Source of the DNA: Spongilla lacustris
Lineage: Eukaryota > Porifera > Demospongiae > Spongillida > Spongillidae
Assembly (NCBI GenBank): GCA_949361645.1
Contig: OX442417.1
Span: forward strand, 4,201,319 to 4,265,318
Reading direction: 5' to 3'
DNA length: 64,000 bases
A program made the position numbers and the translations under genes. A model generated the notes under the pieces. The model saw nothing but the letters and a program-made list of their open reading frames with translations. It was not told the DNA's origin and did not search any database. Each line of letters begins with the position of its first letter. Within the stretch, counting starts at the first letter, position 1. This document shows positions 50,111-60,267 of the stretch, in pieces.

Positions 50111-50869
50111 TTCTGCACACAGTGTGTGGTTTGTATGACTTATACATGTAACTTCTCTGTATGGTTTCTACTAGAAAGGAGTACAGTGTAGGTGGTACGG
50201 AGGTGAAGAGGAAAGACACATGAACACTTAACCTTCAGTACTCACGATAAGTCTAAGTAGAGACCATGCAGCCCTGGATCAAGCATAGCCTTGGGGGTGG
50301 GGGGGGCCAGCTTCCCCCCCCTCCCCCATGGCATATGAAATGCCACCCCTCTGGCAGCAATTGCCCCCCTCCCCCCCCCCCCCCCCCAGCCACACACGCT
50401 TCCGTTGATGATTACATATACCTGCAAGTAGATTACATGTTGTGTCATACGTAAAAAAAAGTCCAAATACTTGCTGACAAATGTCAACAAAGCGGTGGAG
50501 CACAACAGGGCATGTACAAATGTACCCCTTCGACTGCATCCCCTCCTCCCCCCCAGTTTTCGTGCGCCCTCTGGTAAAACCAAATTCATGTAGGTCCACG
50601 GTAGTCCTACATGCATAAGTACATGCCAGTAGTTAGATAGATGTACACATGTACATGTAGGTCTTGTAGATATGGTAGTCTTAGGTAGGGACATATAAGT
50701 CCAGGTACATGTACAGGGTATGTTTATTTTATGTCTAACATCAGATAAGGTTGTGGGTTCATTTCAAGTTTAATTATATTCACAGCACAGAAGGGCAGAT
50801 GTTACATGTAGTTTGAAAGGAATAGATGTACATGTAGACAAAAGACACAAGTAATTTTCAGTACTCAGG

Positions 50870-51085
50870 TAGGTACATGTAGGTCTATGTAGGTCCATGT
50901 AAGGGTTCATGCAGGGTAGGTCTATGTAGGTCCATGTAAGGTTCATGCAGGGTATAGGTCTATGTAGGTCCATGTAGGGTTCATGCAGGGTAGGTCTATG
51001 TAGGTCCATGTAAGGGTTCATGCAGAGTAGGTCTATGTAGGTCCATGTAGGGTTCATGCAGGGTAGGCCTATGTAGGTCAATGTA
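50870..51085 (+). repeat. Minisatellite of about 38 bp, 5-6 copies
   Basis: Iterations of GTAGGTCTATGTAGGTCCAT and GTAAGGGTTCATGCAGG. The repeated peptide MNPTWTYIDLP on the other strand is an artefact. Confidence 0.85.
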
Positions 51086-51257
51086 GGGGGCAGGCAAGGT
51101 AGCAGCACTACATGGGCCTCTAACATCAGATAAGGTTGTGGGTTCCCCTTTCAAGTTTATTATATTCACAGCACAAACCATGGGCAGATCTTAGGATTAA
51201 GAGTAGGTACATGTATGACAAAACCTTCAGTATTCTGGTACATGTACATGTAGGAGC

Positions 51258-52185
51258 GTGTATGGGCTGGTTTTTTTAAGTATGATGTATAGGCTGATGT
51301 ATGGGGTATGGTGCATAGGCTGGTGTATGATGTATAAGCTAGTGTATGGGGTATGGTGTACAGGCTGGGGTATGGTGTATAGGATGGTGTACATATGGTG
51401 TACAGGCTACTGTAGTGTATGGTGTACAGGCTGGTGTATGGTGTACAGGCTAGTGTATGGTGTACAGGCTGGTGTATGGTGTACAGGCTGGTGTATGGTG
51501 TACAGGCTGGTGTATGGTGTACAGGATAGTGTATGGTGTACAGGCTGGTGTATGGTGTACAGGCTGGTGTATGGTGTACAGGCTGGTGTATGGTGTATAG
51601 GCTGGTGTATGGTGTACAGGCTGGTGTATGGTGTACAGGCTAGTGTATGGTATATAGGCTGGTGTATGGTGTACAGGCCGGTGTATGGTGTATAGGCTGG
51701 TGTATGGTGTATAGGATGGTGTATGGTGTACAGGCTGGTGTATGGTGTACAGGCTGGTGTATGGGTTCTAGGCTGGTGTATGGGTTCTAGGCTGGTGTAT
51801 GGGGTCTAGGCTGGTGTATGGTGTACAGGCTGGTGTATGGGGTCTAGGCTGGTGTATGGTGTACAGGCTGGTGTACAGGCTGATGTATGGTGTATATAGG
51901 TATAGGTGTATGGTGTACTGGCTAGTGTATGGTGTACAGGCTGGTGTATGGGGTCTAGGCTGGTGTATGGTGTATAGGCTGGTGTATGGTGTACAGGCTG
52001 GTGTATGGTGTACAGGCTAGTGTATGGTGTACAGGCTGGTGTATGGGGTCTAGGCTGGTGTATGGTGTATAGGCTGGTGTATGGTGTACAGGCTGGTGTA
52101 TGGTGTACAGGCTAGTGTATGGTGTACAGGATGGTGTATGGTGTATAGGCTGGTGTATGGTGTATAGGCTGGTGTATGGGCAAAC
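51258..52185 (+). repeat. 19-bp minisatellite, about 47 units
   Basis: Consensus GGCTGGTGTATGGTGTACA with variants (GGGGTCTA, GGGTTCTA, GTATA). Variant patterns recur in blocks (about 51930-52020 and 52030-52120), indicating block duplications. Because 19 is not a multiple of 3, any encoded peptide cycles every 57 bp. Confidence 0.93.
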
Positions 52186-52392
52186 ACATCATGCAAACAC
52201 CAGCACATACCTACACAACACACCAGCACACACCAGACACACCAACCTTCAAAGTCGCAGTAGCCTGCCTCCTTGTAGTCTTTGCAGATGTCAGGTTGGT
52301 ACTCCCAAAGAACAGTACAGGGGACCTTTCCTAGGGGAGGGAAAAATGGCCCCTACATGTAGAATGCTGTCTGCACATTATCCCGCAATGGA

Positions 52393-52795
52393 TCCCCTAC
52401 GAAAAAATCTTGGCATGACATGTTCCAAATTCATGCGTGATATGTTTTTGCAAGTGTTCCAGTTTTTCTAGAGCACTGTTGAACATGCTTGCATGTACAT
52501 GTATGTCATTAAATTGCAGGCACATCACTCTTCTAACTTGCACAGGATGAATAGTTTCTAAAAAGCGATTCCCCGATGAGGCATACCCGCTAATATGCTA
52601 AGGGGTGTGCCACTTTATAACTTCTCGGGGGAACGCGTTTTAGAAACTCTTCAACCTGTGCAAGTTAGAAGGGTGATATGCCTGCAATTGAATGACATAA
52701 GCATGTTCAACAGTGCTCTAGAAAAACTGGAACACATGCGACAACATATCACACATGAATTTGGAACATGTATGCCAAGATTTTTTTGTAGGGGA
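52393..52795. repeat. Long imperfect hairpin, about 180-bp arms
   Basis: CCCCTACGAAAAAATCTTGGC (one side, quoted in part: CCCCTACGAAAAAATC) pairs with GATTTTTTTGTAGGGG, and CAAGTGTTCCAGTTTTTC pairs with GAAAAACTGGAACAC. The axis lies near 52590. The arms differ by several percent and small indels. It resembles a fold-back element. Confidence 0.85.
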
Positions 52796-52955
52796 AGGTG
52801 TGCCCATTATGGTGTGCTCCTTTTAAAGTGTGCCCATTAAGGTGTGCTCCTTTTAAAGTGTGCCCATTAAGGTGTGCTCCTTTTAAAGTGTGCCCATTGA
52901 GGTGTGCTCCTTTTAAAGTGTGCCCTTTAAGGTGTGCTCCTTTTAAAGTGTGTGA
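52796..52955 (+). repeat. 30-bp tandem repeat, 5 copies
   Basis: Unit AAGGTGTGCTCCTTTTAAAG then TGTGCCCATT. It begins immediately at the end of the hairpin. Confidence 0.92.
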
Positions 52956-53008
52956 CATTTTCTGTACAGTTTATGTTCATGCATCGTGTGCTTGCTACCA
53001 TACATTGC

Positions 53009-53058
53009 AGACACACACACACACACACACAAATACACACACACACACACACACACAC
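53009..53058 (+). repeat. (CA)n microsatellite
   Basis: Two CA tracts separated by AAATA. Confidence 0.95.
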
Positions 53059-53682
53059 AACACTCATGGAATCGTACAATTGTATGCCACAATATTTGGC
53101 CTCATCACATCTGCTACCACCTCCCTTGACCACACCCACCTGCTGGCTGCACTCCCTTGTGAGGTCTCCCTCCTCTTGCGGCCTCGAAGTACTCGGTGTA
53201 GTTCTGTCCTCTCCTCCTCCATACTGTATATGGAAAACAAACAATATTAATTAATCATCATACAACAGACTGAGTTTTGCAGCATAGTTGGAGGACATGA
53301 ATCACCATGGCAACTAGACATATACAAATAAAAATTTGTTCTGGAGAATAATGCTGATATTGCTGTCTTTACAGGGTTAAAACTCGTGTCACTAAAGGGC
53401 TAATATCACTGTATCTGACTGGCCTATAAAGGGTTACTGCAAGTGGTGACCAGTGCCCAGACCTGGTTCAAATTCTGTGCCTTCTCCATGACACCCCACT
53501 GGTCCCTGTTCTGTTCTGTCTCCATCTCCAAGGTGAGGGTGGCCTCCATGTCATGCCTCCCTCACAGACTTAGTATGTTGGGTCACCTTGCTGAGTTTGT
53601 CCTTATCTTTGTCACTGAACACTCTGAGCCTCCTCTGATGAAGGGAAGTGGAAGGAGAGGATCATGGAAGGAGGGAAGAGGC

Positions 53683-54172
53683 GAGGAGGGAGGGAGGGAG
53701 GGAGGGAGGGAGGGAGGGAGGGAGGGAGGGAGGGAGGGAGGGAGGGAGGGAGGGAGGGAGGGAGGGAGGGAGGGAGGGAGGGAGGGAGGGAGGGAGGGAG
53801 GGAGGGAGGGAGGGAGGGAGGGAGGGAGGGAGGGAGGGAGGGAGGGAGGGAGGGAGGGAGGGAGGGAGGGAGGGAGGGAGGGAGGGAGGGAGGGAGGGAG
53901 GGAGGGAGGGAGGGAGGGAGGGAGGGAGGGAGGGAGGGAGGGAGGGAGGGAGGGAGGGAGGGAGGGAGGGAGGGAGGGAGGGAGGGAGGGAGGGAGGGAG
54001 GGAGGGAGGGAGGGAGGGAGGGAGGGAGGGAGGGAGGGAGGGAGGGAGGGAGGGAGGGAGGGAGGGAGGGAGGGAGGGAGGGAGGGAGGGAGGGAGGGAG
54101 GGAGGGAGGGAGGGAGGGAGGGAGGGAGGGAGGGAGGGAGGGAGGGAGGGAGGGAGGGAGGGAGGGAGGGAG
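53683..54172 (+). repeat. (GAGG)n tetranucleotide microsatellite, about 490 bp
   Basis: Uninterrupted GGGA/GAGG repeats. The G-rich strand has hundreds of GGG runs spaced by one A. All long glycine/arginine or proline/leucine/serine frames here are artefacts. Confidence 0.98.
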
Positions 54173-54359
54173 GAGTGGGTAAATAGAGCTTGCCATTGGT
54201 GAGCATTGATAGCTGGAGTTGAGTTGTGTACTGTGGAAAACAATGCAGAATGTCATCAAAACTAGCCAATTACATTCATGTGCATATGCATGCATTGCAC
54301 AAGTACAAGAACTGATTCTTAGCATATATATATACATGTACATACTGACTTACATGTAC

Positions 54360-54955
54360 AGAGAGAGGGGAAGAGAGGATTCATAGCCACTCACACAACA
54401 ACACACGCACACACAGTCATGCATACATACTCACACACATGCTCACACACACAATCACACACACATATGCTCACACACACAATCACACACACATATGCTC
54501 ACACACACGCTTTCAGCTGTGGGGTATCTGCCATAGGATTCATTTCTTAGGTGCTTGCTATATGGGGTACTTGCCATAGGGCCCATAGCTTCTTGCCATG
54601 GAGTACTTCATAGCTGTGTGCAATAGGGATCACTCCAACTCCATACACTGTAGCTGTTAGGTGTCTGCCATAGATTTGAGTTCATAGCTGTTAACTGTGT
54701 GATTCTTCATGCATCGCTTATTGCCATAGAGTTCACTCCATACATGGGCCAGGAGTATTCCGTCGCTGCCTGCCGTAGAGTCCAGAGTATAGTACCAGCT
54801 TTATAGCTGCCTGTCTGCAATAGGGTCCGTGCACTCCCGTACCTCCGTAGCAGTTAGCTGAGGCCTGTGGGGTAGTAGGCTTCAGTTCTGCCATAGAATC
54901 CAGTCCACAGGCAGACTTCCAGGTCTTTAACCTGCATCTCATATCCTCGTGGGAT
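54360..54955 (+). repeat. CA-rich tract and degenerate GCCATAG repeat
   Basis: 54400-54510 repeats CTCACACACACA and ATATG. From about 54510 a degenerate unit of about 45-60 bp (AGCTGT, TGCCATAG, GAGT..A) is iterated to about 54920. No gene seen. Confidence 0.6.
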
Positions 54956-57529
54956 TAATCTTCGATATTGTCGTCTTCGTACCGTTCGAAATCGTCCGCG
55001 GAAGTACCGAACCAAAAGCGAAGAGCAGGCCTACAGCAGATTATCTCTGCCTACAGTAAATAGCGGTTAATAAGTTATTTTGCACGTTAAGTTGTTGTGT
55101 ACATTATAGTGGTGGGTGGGGTCGTGGTTATAGACATCAATTTGTACTTACAGAACAGCTCGGTCTGGGCACGGCTAACTGACGAAAGAGTAGCACGTGA
55201 TATTATGCGTTTTGGATTTGGGGTGTATCTCACTAACCATTCAAGGGAAGCGCGATTTGAAGGCCCTAAGCTCTGAAAAAATGATGAAAAATAAGTGCAT
55301 TGGTTACTCTCATATAATCCGGTGGCACCGAAGGAAAATATCATTTGGTTGGGAAAATATTGATGACTGAATAAGTAAATGAGATAAAATGAATGGACAT
55401 TGGAAACCTTGCATAATTAATGTGGAAGTGCGGATATAGGTACCTACGGTGCGTTAAAGTACTCAAAATATGCTAAATAGTCCCCACATAGCAAATCCGA
55501 GAGCACCTAGTCAATATAATTTTTATTTCTGCAGTTAGCTGCAGTTTTCTGAATGCGTCCATACATTTTCTATGGACATTGAATTACGCAATGACCGAAT
55601 ACCGCGTAATCCTTTTGACCGCCAATTTCTCGATATGAGAAAACACACCTTAAGCACCTTCAGTATCTAAAAACAATAACAATTTTAAGTACAGCTAACA
55701 AAAATCCACCAAAAACCATCAATAATTATATCCAAAGTTTCTTGTCTGATTTTATCCTTGTCCTCTGCAAGTTTTTTAAATGTTCTAATCGTTGAGAGCT
55801 ATTTCGAATGGCATTGGTTACATCATGAAATAGTTGGACTAAATCACGTGTTTTATGGTGGGGAACCTAAAATATGGGTTTGTGTAGGGATAACACCAAC
55901 AATATAGTATTTACTTACCTTTTTCTTACATGGATCAATTGCATCTTTTATGACGAGATTAAATGTATGACAGGCACAAGAAGGTGTTTCTTCAACGATG
56001 TTTTCTTCCAGTAGCTGCTTCACAGCAGCTTTAAAGTTTGCACCATTGTCTGTAGTTACACTATCAAGTCTAGTCCCCATGTGGTACTTCAAATCACAAC
56101 ACTCCTTCAGTAGACTAGAGATATTCTCAGCAGTGTGAGATTCTAAATACAATACACTCTAAAATAAAATACGATTAAAAGATTGACTTACCATTGTCGA
56201 CTGACACAGCTAATACAGCAGACACTAGCCTCCACTTGAATAGACCAGCTGCAGCCTTCTCACATGGTGTTCTGTCAATCCAGTGGCCTGTAACAGCTAC
56301 GTATGGATTCTCCAGTGGGCAATGATGTACTATCAGATGTTAAAGCTATGGAAGTAGCTCGTTTCATAAGTACCAGTGCTTGTTCATGCTCCTCTTGCGT
56401 GAAACGTGGCACTAGATATTTATCAAGACATGGACCACTTCTCATTAAATCCTGCTTTAGGACCGCAGGAGACTCCTCAGCAATACGTGCAGGTTCATTC
56501 CTACATTATTTAACAGCATATTACACAAGCAAGCACAAATGCCCGGCGTACATAACTTACACATCGTGCTCCTCAATAAGATGTCTTTTCATTTTGCTAG
56601 TAGAACCATCTGCACGTGGAATCCACGCAATAGCACCTTCTTTTTCGCAAACAGAGCATAGAGCCCATCTGTCATGGCGAGGGGACAACTTAAAATGGTT
56701 CCATAGCCACGTGTTGGTGAATTTCGCGCCAGTCGGGTGTACTGCAGACTTCACCGCGCTATCTGGTGGCTTATCCTTTAAGGTTTTAGCTTTCTTGGAA
56801 AGATGCGTTTCTTCTAGCGCCTCAGTCGCCTCTTTTCCTTCAGACGACATTTGCCACGCCGTAAAAAAAAAAAAAAATGCACGTGAGGCTTAAAATGGAC
56901 CGTCAAAAGTTCTGACGGTCACGGACGGCCAGCAAATAAAATTGACGGCCAATTATTTTTCACGGTTTAATCACGTGATCAGTAAGCTTCCCGGTCACGG
57001 TCACGGTCGGCCGTCAAAAACCGTCAAATCTATACGGTCACGGACGGTCTGTGCTGGCCGCGGCATCACTGATAACGACCAATGATGAGCAGCGAAAGAT
57101 AATGGAAACATGCATTCTGATGGTTTTTTGACATAATTCCTTATCTGTTTAGGCCAAGGCTTTGAAGAAAAGCTGTACGTTAGATGCGCAAACTTAATTA
57201 GCTGCATGAACGGCGATTTATACCTAGGCGGGAAAAGGTTGGTCCGCAGCTTTCGCCTTCTAAGAAAACTCTTCCAAATATAGTTTCATAGCCTGATAAA
57301 TCTCATTACCCTGGCTAAAAAGTAGTTGGGCGTGGCCCGCCCTTCGCGAAAGGTCGGGTTGGAAGCCTCTACCAAGATTTGGAACGGGGATTTGTTCTGC
57401 TGCAACGGGGATTGGGTAACAATATCAACAATAGGATGTTCCTTAGGCTAGGTGAAGTTAAAATGTTTGATAATTTGATGCCCAAAGGACTTACCAGACA
57501 GAGCACAGGAACAGATAGCATGTATTCTT

Positions 57530-57905
57530 TGCACACGTGAGAAAACCCTGCAAGTGACTGAAGCTATATGTCCAGTACAGAGACAAGCAGGAACTTGTGA
57601 CCTCACTATGCAATGGAATTTGACCTACAGCAATGGCATATAATCAAAAGTAAATGCGTAAGCATCTCTTACAATGCTTGGTTAATGGCAAGATGACTGA
57701 ATTCCTGGAAGGAAGAGAAAACCAAGAACCAAAAAGTCGGCAATAATTCCTGTTCATGTGCTTTGTAAGTGCAGACAACCTGAATGTGGTGAAATGGCAG
57801 AATGTGATCAATGTCATGATTGGTTCCATTTACGAAGTGTGAAAGCATTCCAGATATGGTTTGGCTACAACTGAAATCAAACATGGTATTGCGCGCAGTG
57901 AATGC
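57530..57905 (+). pseudogene. Element A: Ulp1-like and PHD finger remnants
   Basis: After the hAT element, short pieces in shifting frames read CPVQRQAGTCDL (like the Cys box of a Ulp1-like protease), CLVNGKMTEFLEGRE, and CKCRQPECGEMAECDQCHDW with FHL, a PHD finger. The order matches the C-terminus of the Ginger1-like element at 36189-36701. Stops and frameshifts show decay. Confidence 0.6.
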
Positions 57906-58121
57906 TGTTCTCACTAGAACATTGCATGTGTTTGTACGATGACTTGAATTCATTCCTAGCTCTCAACTTTTTTGTTCATACACGATGTATTATTTCCATT
58001 CATCGATATCGAACGTTTTTGCTCATTTAATTGCTTAAATGTACATACATATATTATTTCTATTCAACTTGCATAATGTAAGTGGAGTGATATCGACTAT
58101 TAATTATCGCGCGCGAAATTT

Positions 58122-58406
58122 ATCTTGGGGGACATTTTCTCCTAGGCAAAAGTTTCCCACGCTAGGGGGGAACTTTGTACTAGGGGGGACATTTTCTCCT
58201 AGGCAAAAATGTCCCCCACTAGGGGGGACGTTTCTACCAGGGGGGACATTTTCTCCTAGGCAAAAATGTCCCCCCGGACATTCTTTCCTAGGAACCGTTG
58301 TCCGGGGGGACAGTTGTACCTAGGAAAAATTGTCCGGGGGACAGCCATTCCTAGGAAAAAATGTCCGGGGGGACAGTGAAAGGGGGGGACAGAATTTCCT
58401 ACGACA
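58122..58406. repeat. Right TIR zone of element A
   Basis: At least six iterations around CCTAGGCAAAAATGTCCCCC and TGTCCGGGGGGACA, ending TTCCTACGACA. Confidence 0.8.
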
Positions 58407-58410
58407 CCGG

Positions 58411-58870
58411 TAGCTCGCGCGCAGAGCATTGTGTCCAGCGCAATCGTACGAAATTGCGTAGCGCGCAGTGCAATTGTACGAAATTGCGTAGAGTCCGAGT
58501 GCACTTTTGCTCAGAGTCCGAGTGCATGTTTCGATTACGTCATCCGTCTAGTGACAAAATAATTAAATTATGGCCGTATCCTTCCTGCATCGTGACTATA
58601 CCCAAAGTGAGATACTGGAGGCAGCAGAAGAGTGACCAGGTCATGCTAGCCTATTTGCGCTTCGTGCACCTGGTACCTGTAGGGAAAATAGCGTCTCTTG
58701 GGTTACGAAGGCGTCGAATTGCTGAAACCCCTCTTCAGTTGTTGTGTGATGCCATAAAGGTTCGTTAGCTGTGTCGTGAATGCATGTTTAAAGGTCGATG
58801 CCCGCATGCATGTCCGGTTTTAGGAGGAGCTGAAAACATCAAACTGCCTTCTGGACTATCGAGCCATGTA
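58411..58870. repeat. Left TIR of element B (inner part)
   Basis: Inverted match to about 62760-63244, including ATTGTGTCCAGCGCAATCG, tandem AATTGTACGAAATTGCGTAG words, GAGTCCGAGTGCACTTTTGC and TCTCTTGGGTTACGAAGGCG. The right copy has an extra stretch of about 70 bp near 62975-63050. Confidence 0.82.
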
Positions 58871-60260
58871 GAGACACCTACAGACCAAATATGGATACAC
58901 AGAGGATCGTCGTCATAGTGGCTCACGTGATCAACATTCAAGTTGGCTGCTAAAGGCCCGTCTGTGAATAAGGTCATGGCATCATAAGGGACTATGGCTA
59001 TGACAAGTTAAGCTTTTAGTTTTACAATGCATGGATGTATGTTATACAACCTATTAGTTTGGGTTTAAATATAGGTTTTCAAGAAAGATGATAGGGTTAC
59101 AACTTGCTTCAACAAAGTGATGCAGTATTGAACTTGTATGGCACACATTTGCAGTGAAATTATGCATGCATGCTCATTATTGTTCTGTATATGTAAACTA
59201 TTTGTGTGAATTAATTTTTAAAGTCCTTAATAAGTACAGCTGTGGAGTTGCATGCCTTGTGATGATGCTGTAAAACCCTTATGCCAATTTTAGTCTTTGC
59301 TTATGTACTGTGAACTTCACATAACAATTGACACAACTCCTTAACTCAAACACAGTACCTGTGCTTATCATGAGGCAACAATAAAGCCGCCGAATATACG
59401 TATTAAACAATGGTGCCGCTTGGACATTGTGTATTGATAATTGACCAATGCACACAGATATATTGATTAGGGTCATGTAGAGATTATTCATAGGGACCTC
59501 CAGGTATACAAAGAGATGTTGAGGTTGTGATAAGTATTGTCTTGGCAAATGTGTGTGGCTTCCTGGTATCTGTAGGGCACGGTGGTCTGCTCTCATTGAA
59601 CGCGTGGAAACTAAGCCCTACGCCCCGAAAAATTGAAATGGTTACGTACACCCATAGCAACGAACCTGACAACCGATGCCTTTTAGAACCAGCTGTGCAC
59701 GGGGTACATAAAACGTAATCAACACCTAAAAGCCATGCTAGCAGTGATAAACACCTTTGAACTATATTGTAAGCAAAAATCACGTGGCCTGGTGTTGCCA
59801 ACTGTCGGTCGATTTACGCACGGCGATCACCGACTACATGTGTTCAAAAAACTACAACGACGCTCGGTGACTGAATTGGAACATGTCAAAGCTATCACGG
59901 TAAAGTTAGTTGTTTGTACTGTCGTTTTTTGGTACAGGTTAGTGGCAACGCATTTTCTGAAGTAGATTTCTAGCCTTTGAAAATCCACCATTTTGGTGTC
60001 TTTTTGGGGGTGGGGGAATTAATATTTGCGCAATGAAGTGGGTTTTAACAGAGCGTTTAAAATATAGCCTTTAGTTACATTTCTTTTGGTCTAAATTTGA
60101 CTCCATGCTCGTATGTAAATAGATTGAGCTTGAACTGAATTATTATTTATTCTTTACTCTCTTGGCTGGAGGGGGGATGGCAGCTACCAATTGTGGCTCA
60201 ATACTTAGTAAGTGTTCTTGCACAATGCGCATCAGGTTCTGCATGTGGTTGTGGATTGGA
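58871..60260. other. Element B interior, no gene assigned
   Basis: Overlapping frames of 60-105 residues exist on both strands (for example 59279-59801 minus, 59735-59965 plus), but I recognise no motif. The transposase core would be expected here if the element were complete. Confidence 0.4.
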
Positions 60261-60267
60261 GCAAATG

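Larger units (their letters stand above)
48778..55638. mobile_element. Insertion C inside hAT transposase, repeat-rich, boundaries approximate
   Basis: hAT coding is lost between about 48775 and 55640. The inner borders read CATATGGAGAAATTG on the left and, reversed, CATATCGAGAAATTG on the right, a short TIR. The first 560 bp match 63438-64000, so this is a repeat family. No clear target duplication was found; ATACTG occurs on both sides but not adjacent to the ends. It contains microsatellites, minisatellites and a hairpin, but no protein I recognise. Confidence 0.6.
47628..56850 (-). pseudogene. hAT transposase with BED zinc finger, split by insertion C
   Basis: Starting at 56850, the N-terminus carries a BED-type finger (WLWNHFKLS, CSVCEK, MKRHLIEEH). 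Next come WIDRTPCEKAAAGLFKWRL (about 56220-56280), TTDNGANFKAAVKQLL and CACHTFNLVIKDAIDPCKKK with a donor GTAAGT (about 55920), and a following exon DLVQLFHDVTNAIRNSSQRL (about 55820). After the insertion, VTRWNSTYYMLERC is at about 48720, PTLCSFSRL at about 48620, FRNRFDLTDSLL at about 48215, and the hAT dimerisation region FPNVSKLARKYLAIPASSAPSERVFS ends at 47628 (quoted in two overlapping blocks in the family sense: KYLAIPASSAPSERVF). The protein would cut and paste the element. The insertion and at least one stop (about 48160) disable it. Confidence 0.85.
47351..57071 (-). mobile_element. hAT transposon with 8-bp TSD, inserted in element A
   Basis: The TIR CAGTGATGCCGCGGCCAGC (47351-47369) matches 57053-57071 in reverse complement. 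ATAACGAC is duplicated at 47343-47350 and 57072-57079. Subterminal zones (about 47382-47520 and 56895-57060) iterate CGGTCACG and GGCCGTC words, likely transposase binding sites. Of the 9.7 kb, about 6.9 kb is a further insertion (C), so the original was about 2.85 kb. Confidence 0.88.
46846..58406 (+). mobile_element. Element A: Ginger1-like, CCGG target duplication, inserted in the TIR of B
   Basis: The ends are TGTCGGAGGAA and TTCCTACGACA, flanked by CCGG at 46842-46845 and 58407-58410. TG...CA termini and CCGG target sites are reported hallmarks of Ginger1 elements. TIR zones (46846-46975 and 58122-58406) iterate GTCCCCCCGGACA and TCCTAGG words. After removing the hAT insertion only about 1.8 kb remains, holding the integrase N-terminus and protease/PHD remnants, so it is internally deleted. 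Confidence 0.8.

Noticed and set aside
51258..52471. Tryptophan/cysteine-rich repeat proteins ([14 protein letters not shown] type)
   Set aside because: They come from the 19-bp minisatellite read through its 57-bp frame cycle.
53443..54343. Long glycine/arginine and proline/leucine/serine frames
   Set aside because: They derive from the (GAGG)n tract, are open in all frames and carry no conserved sequence.
48778..55638. ATACTG as the target duplication of insertion C
   Set aside because: The two copies of the word are not at equal distance from the proposed ends, so it is not a convincing duplication.
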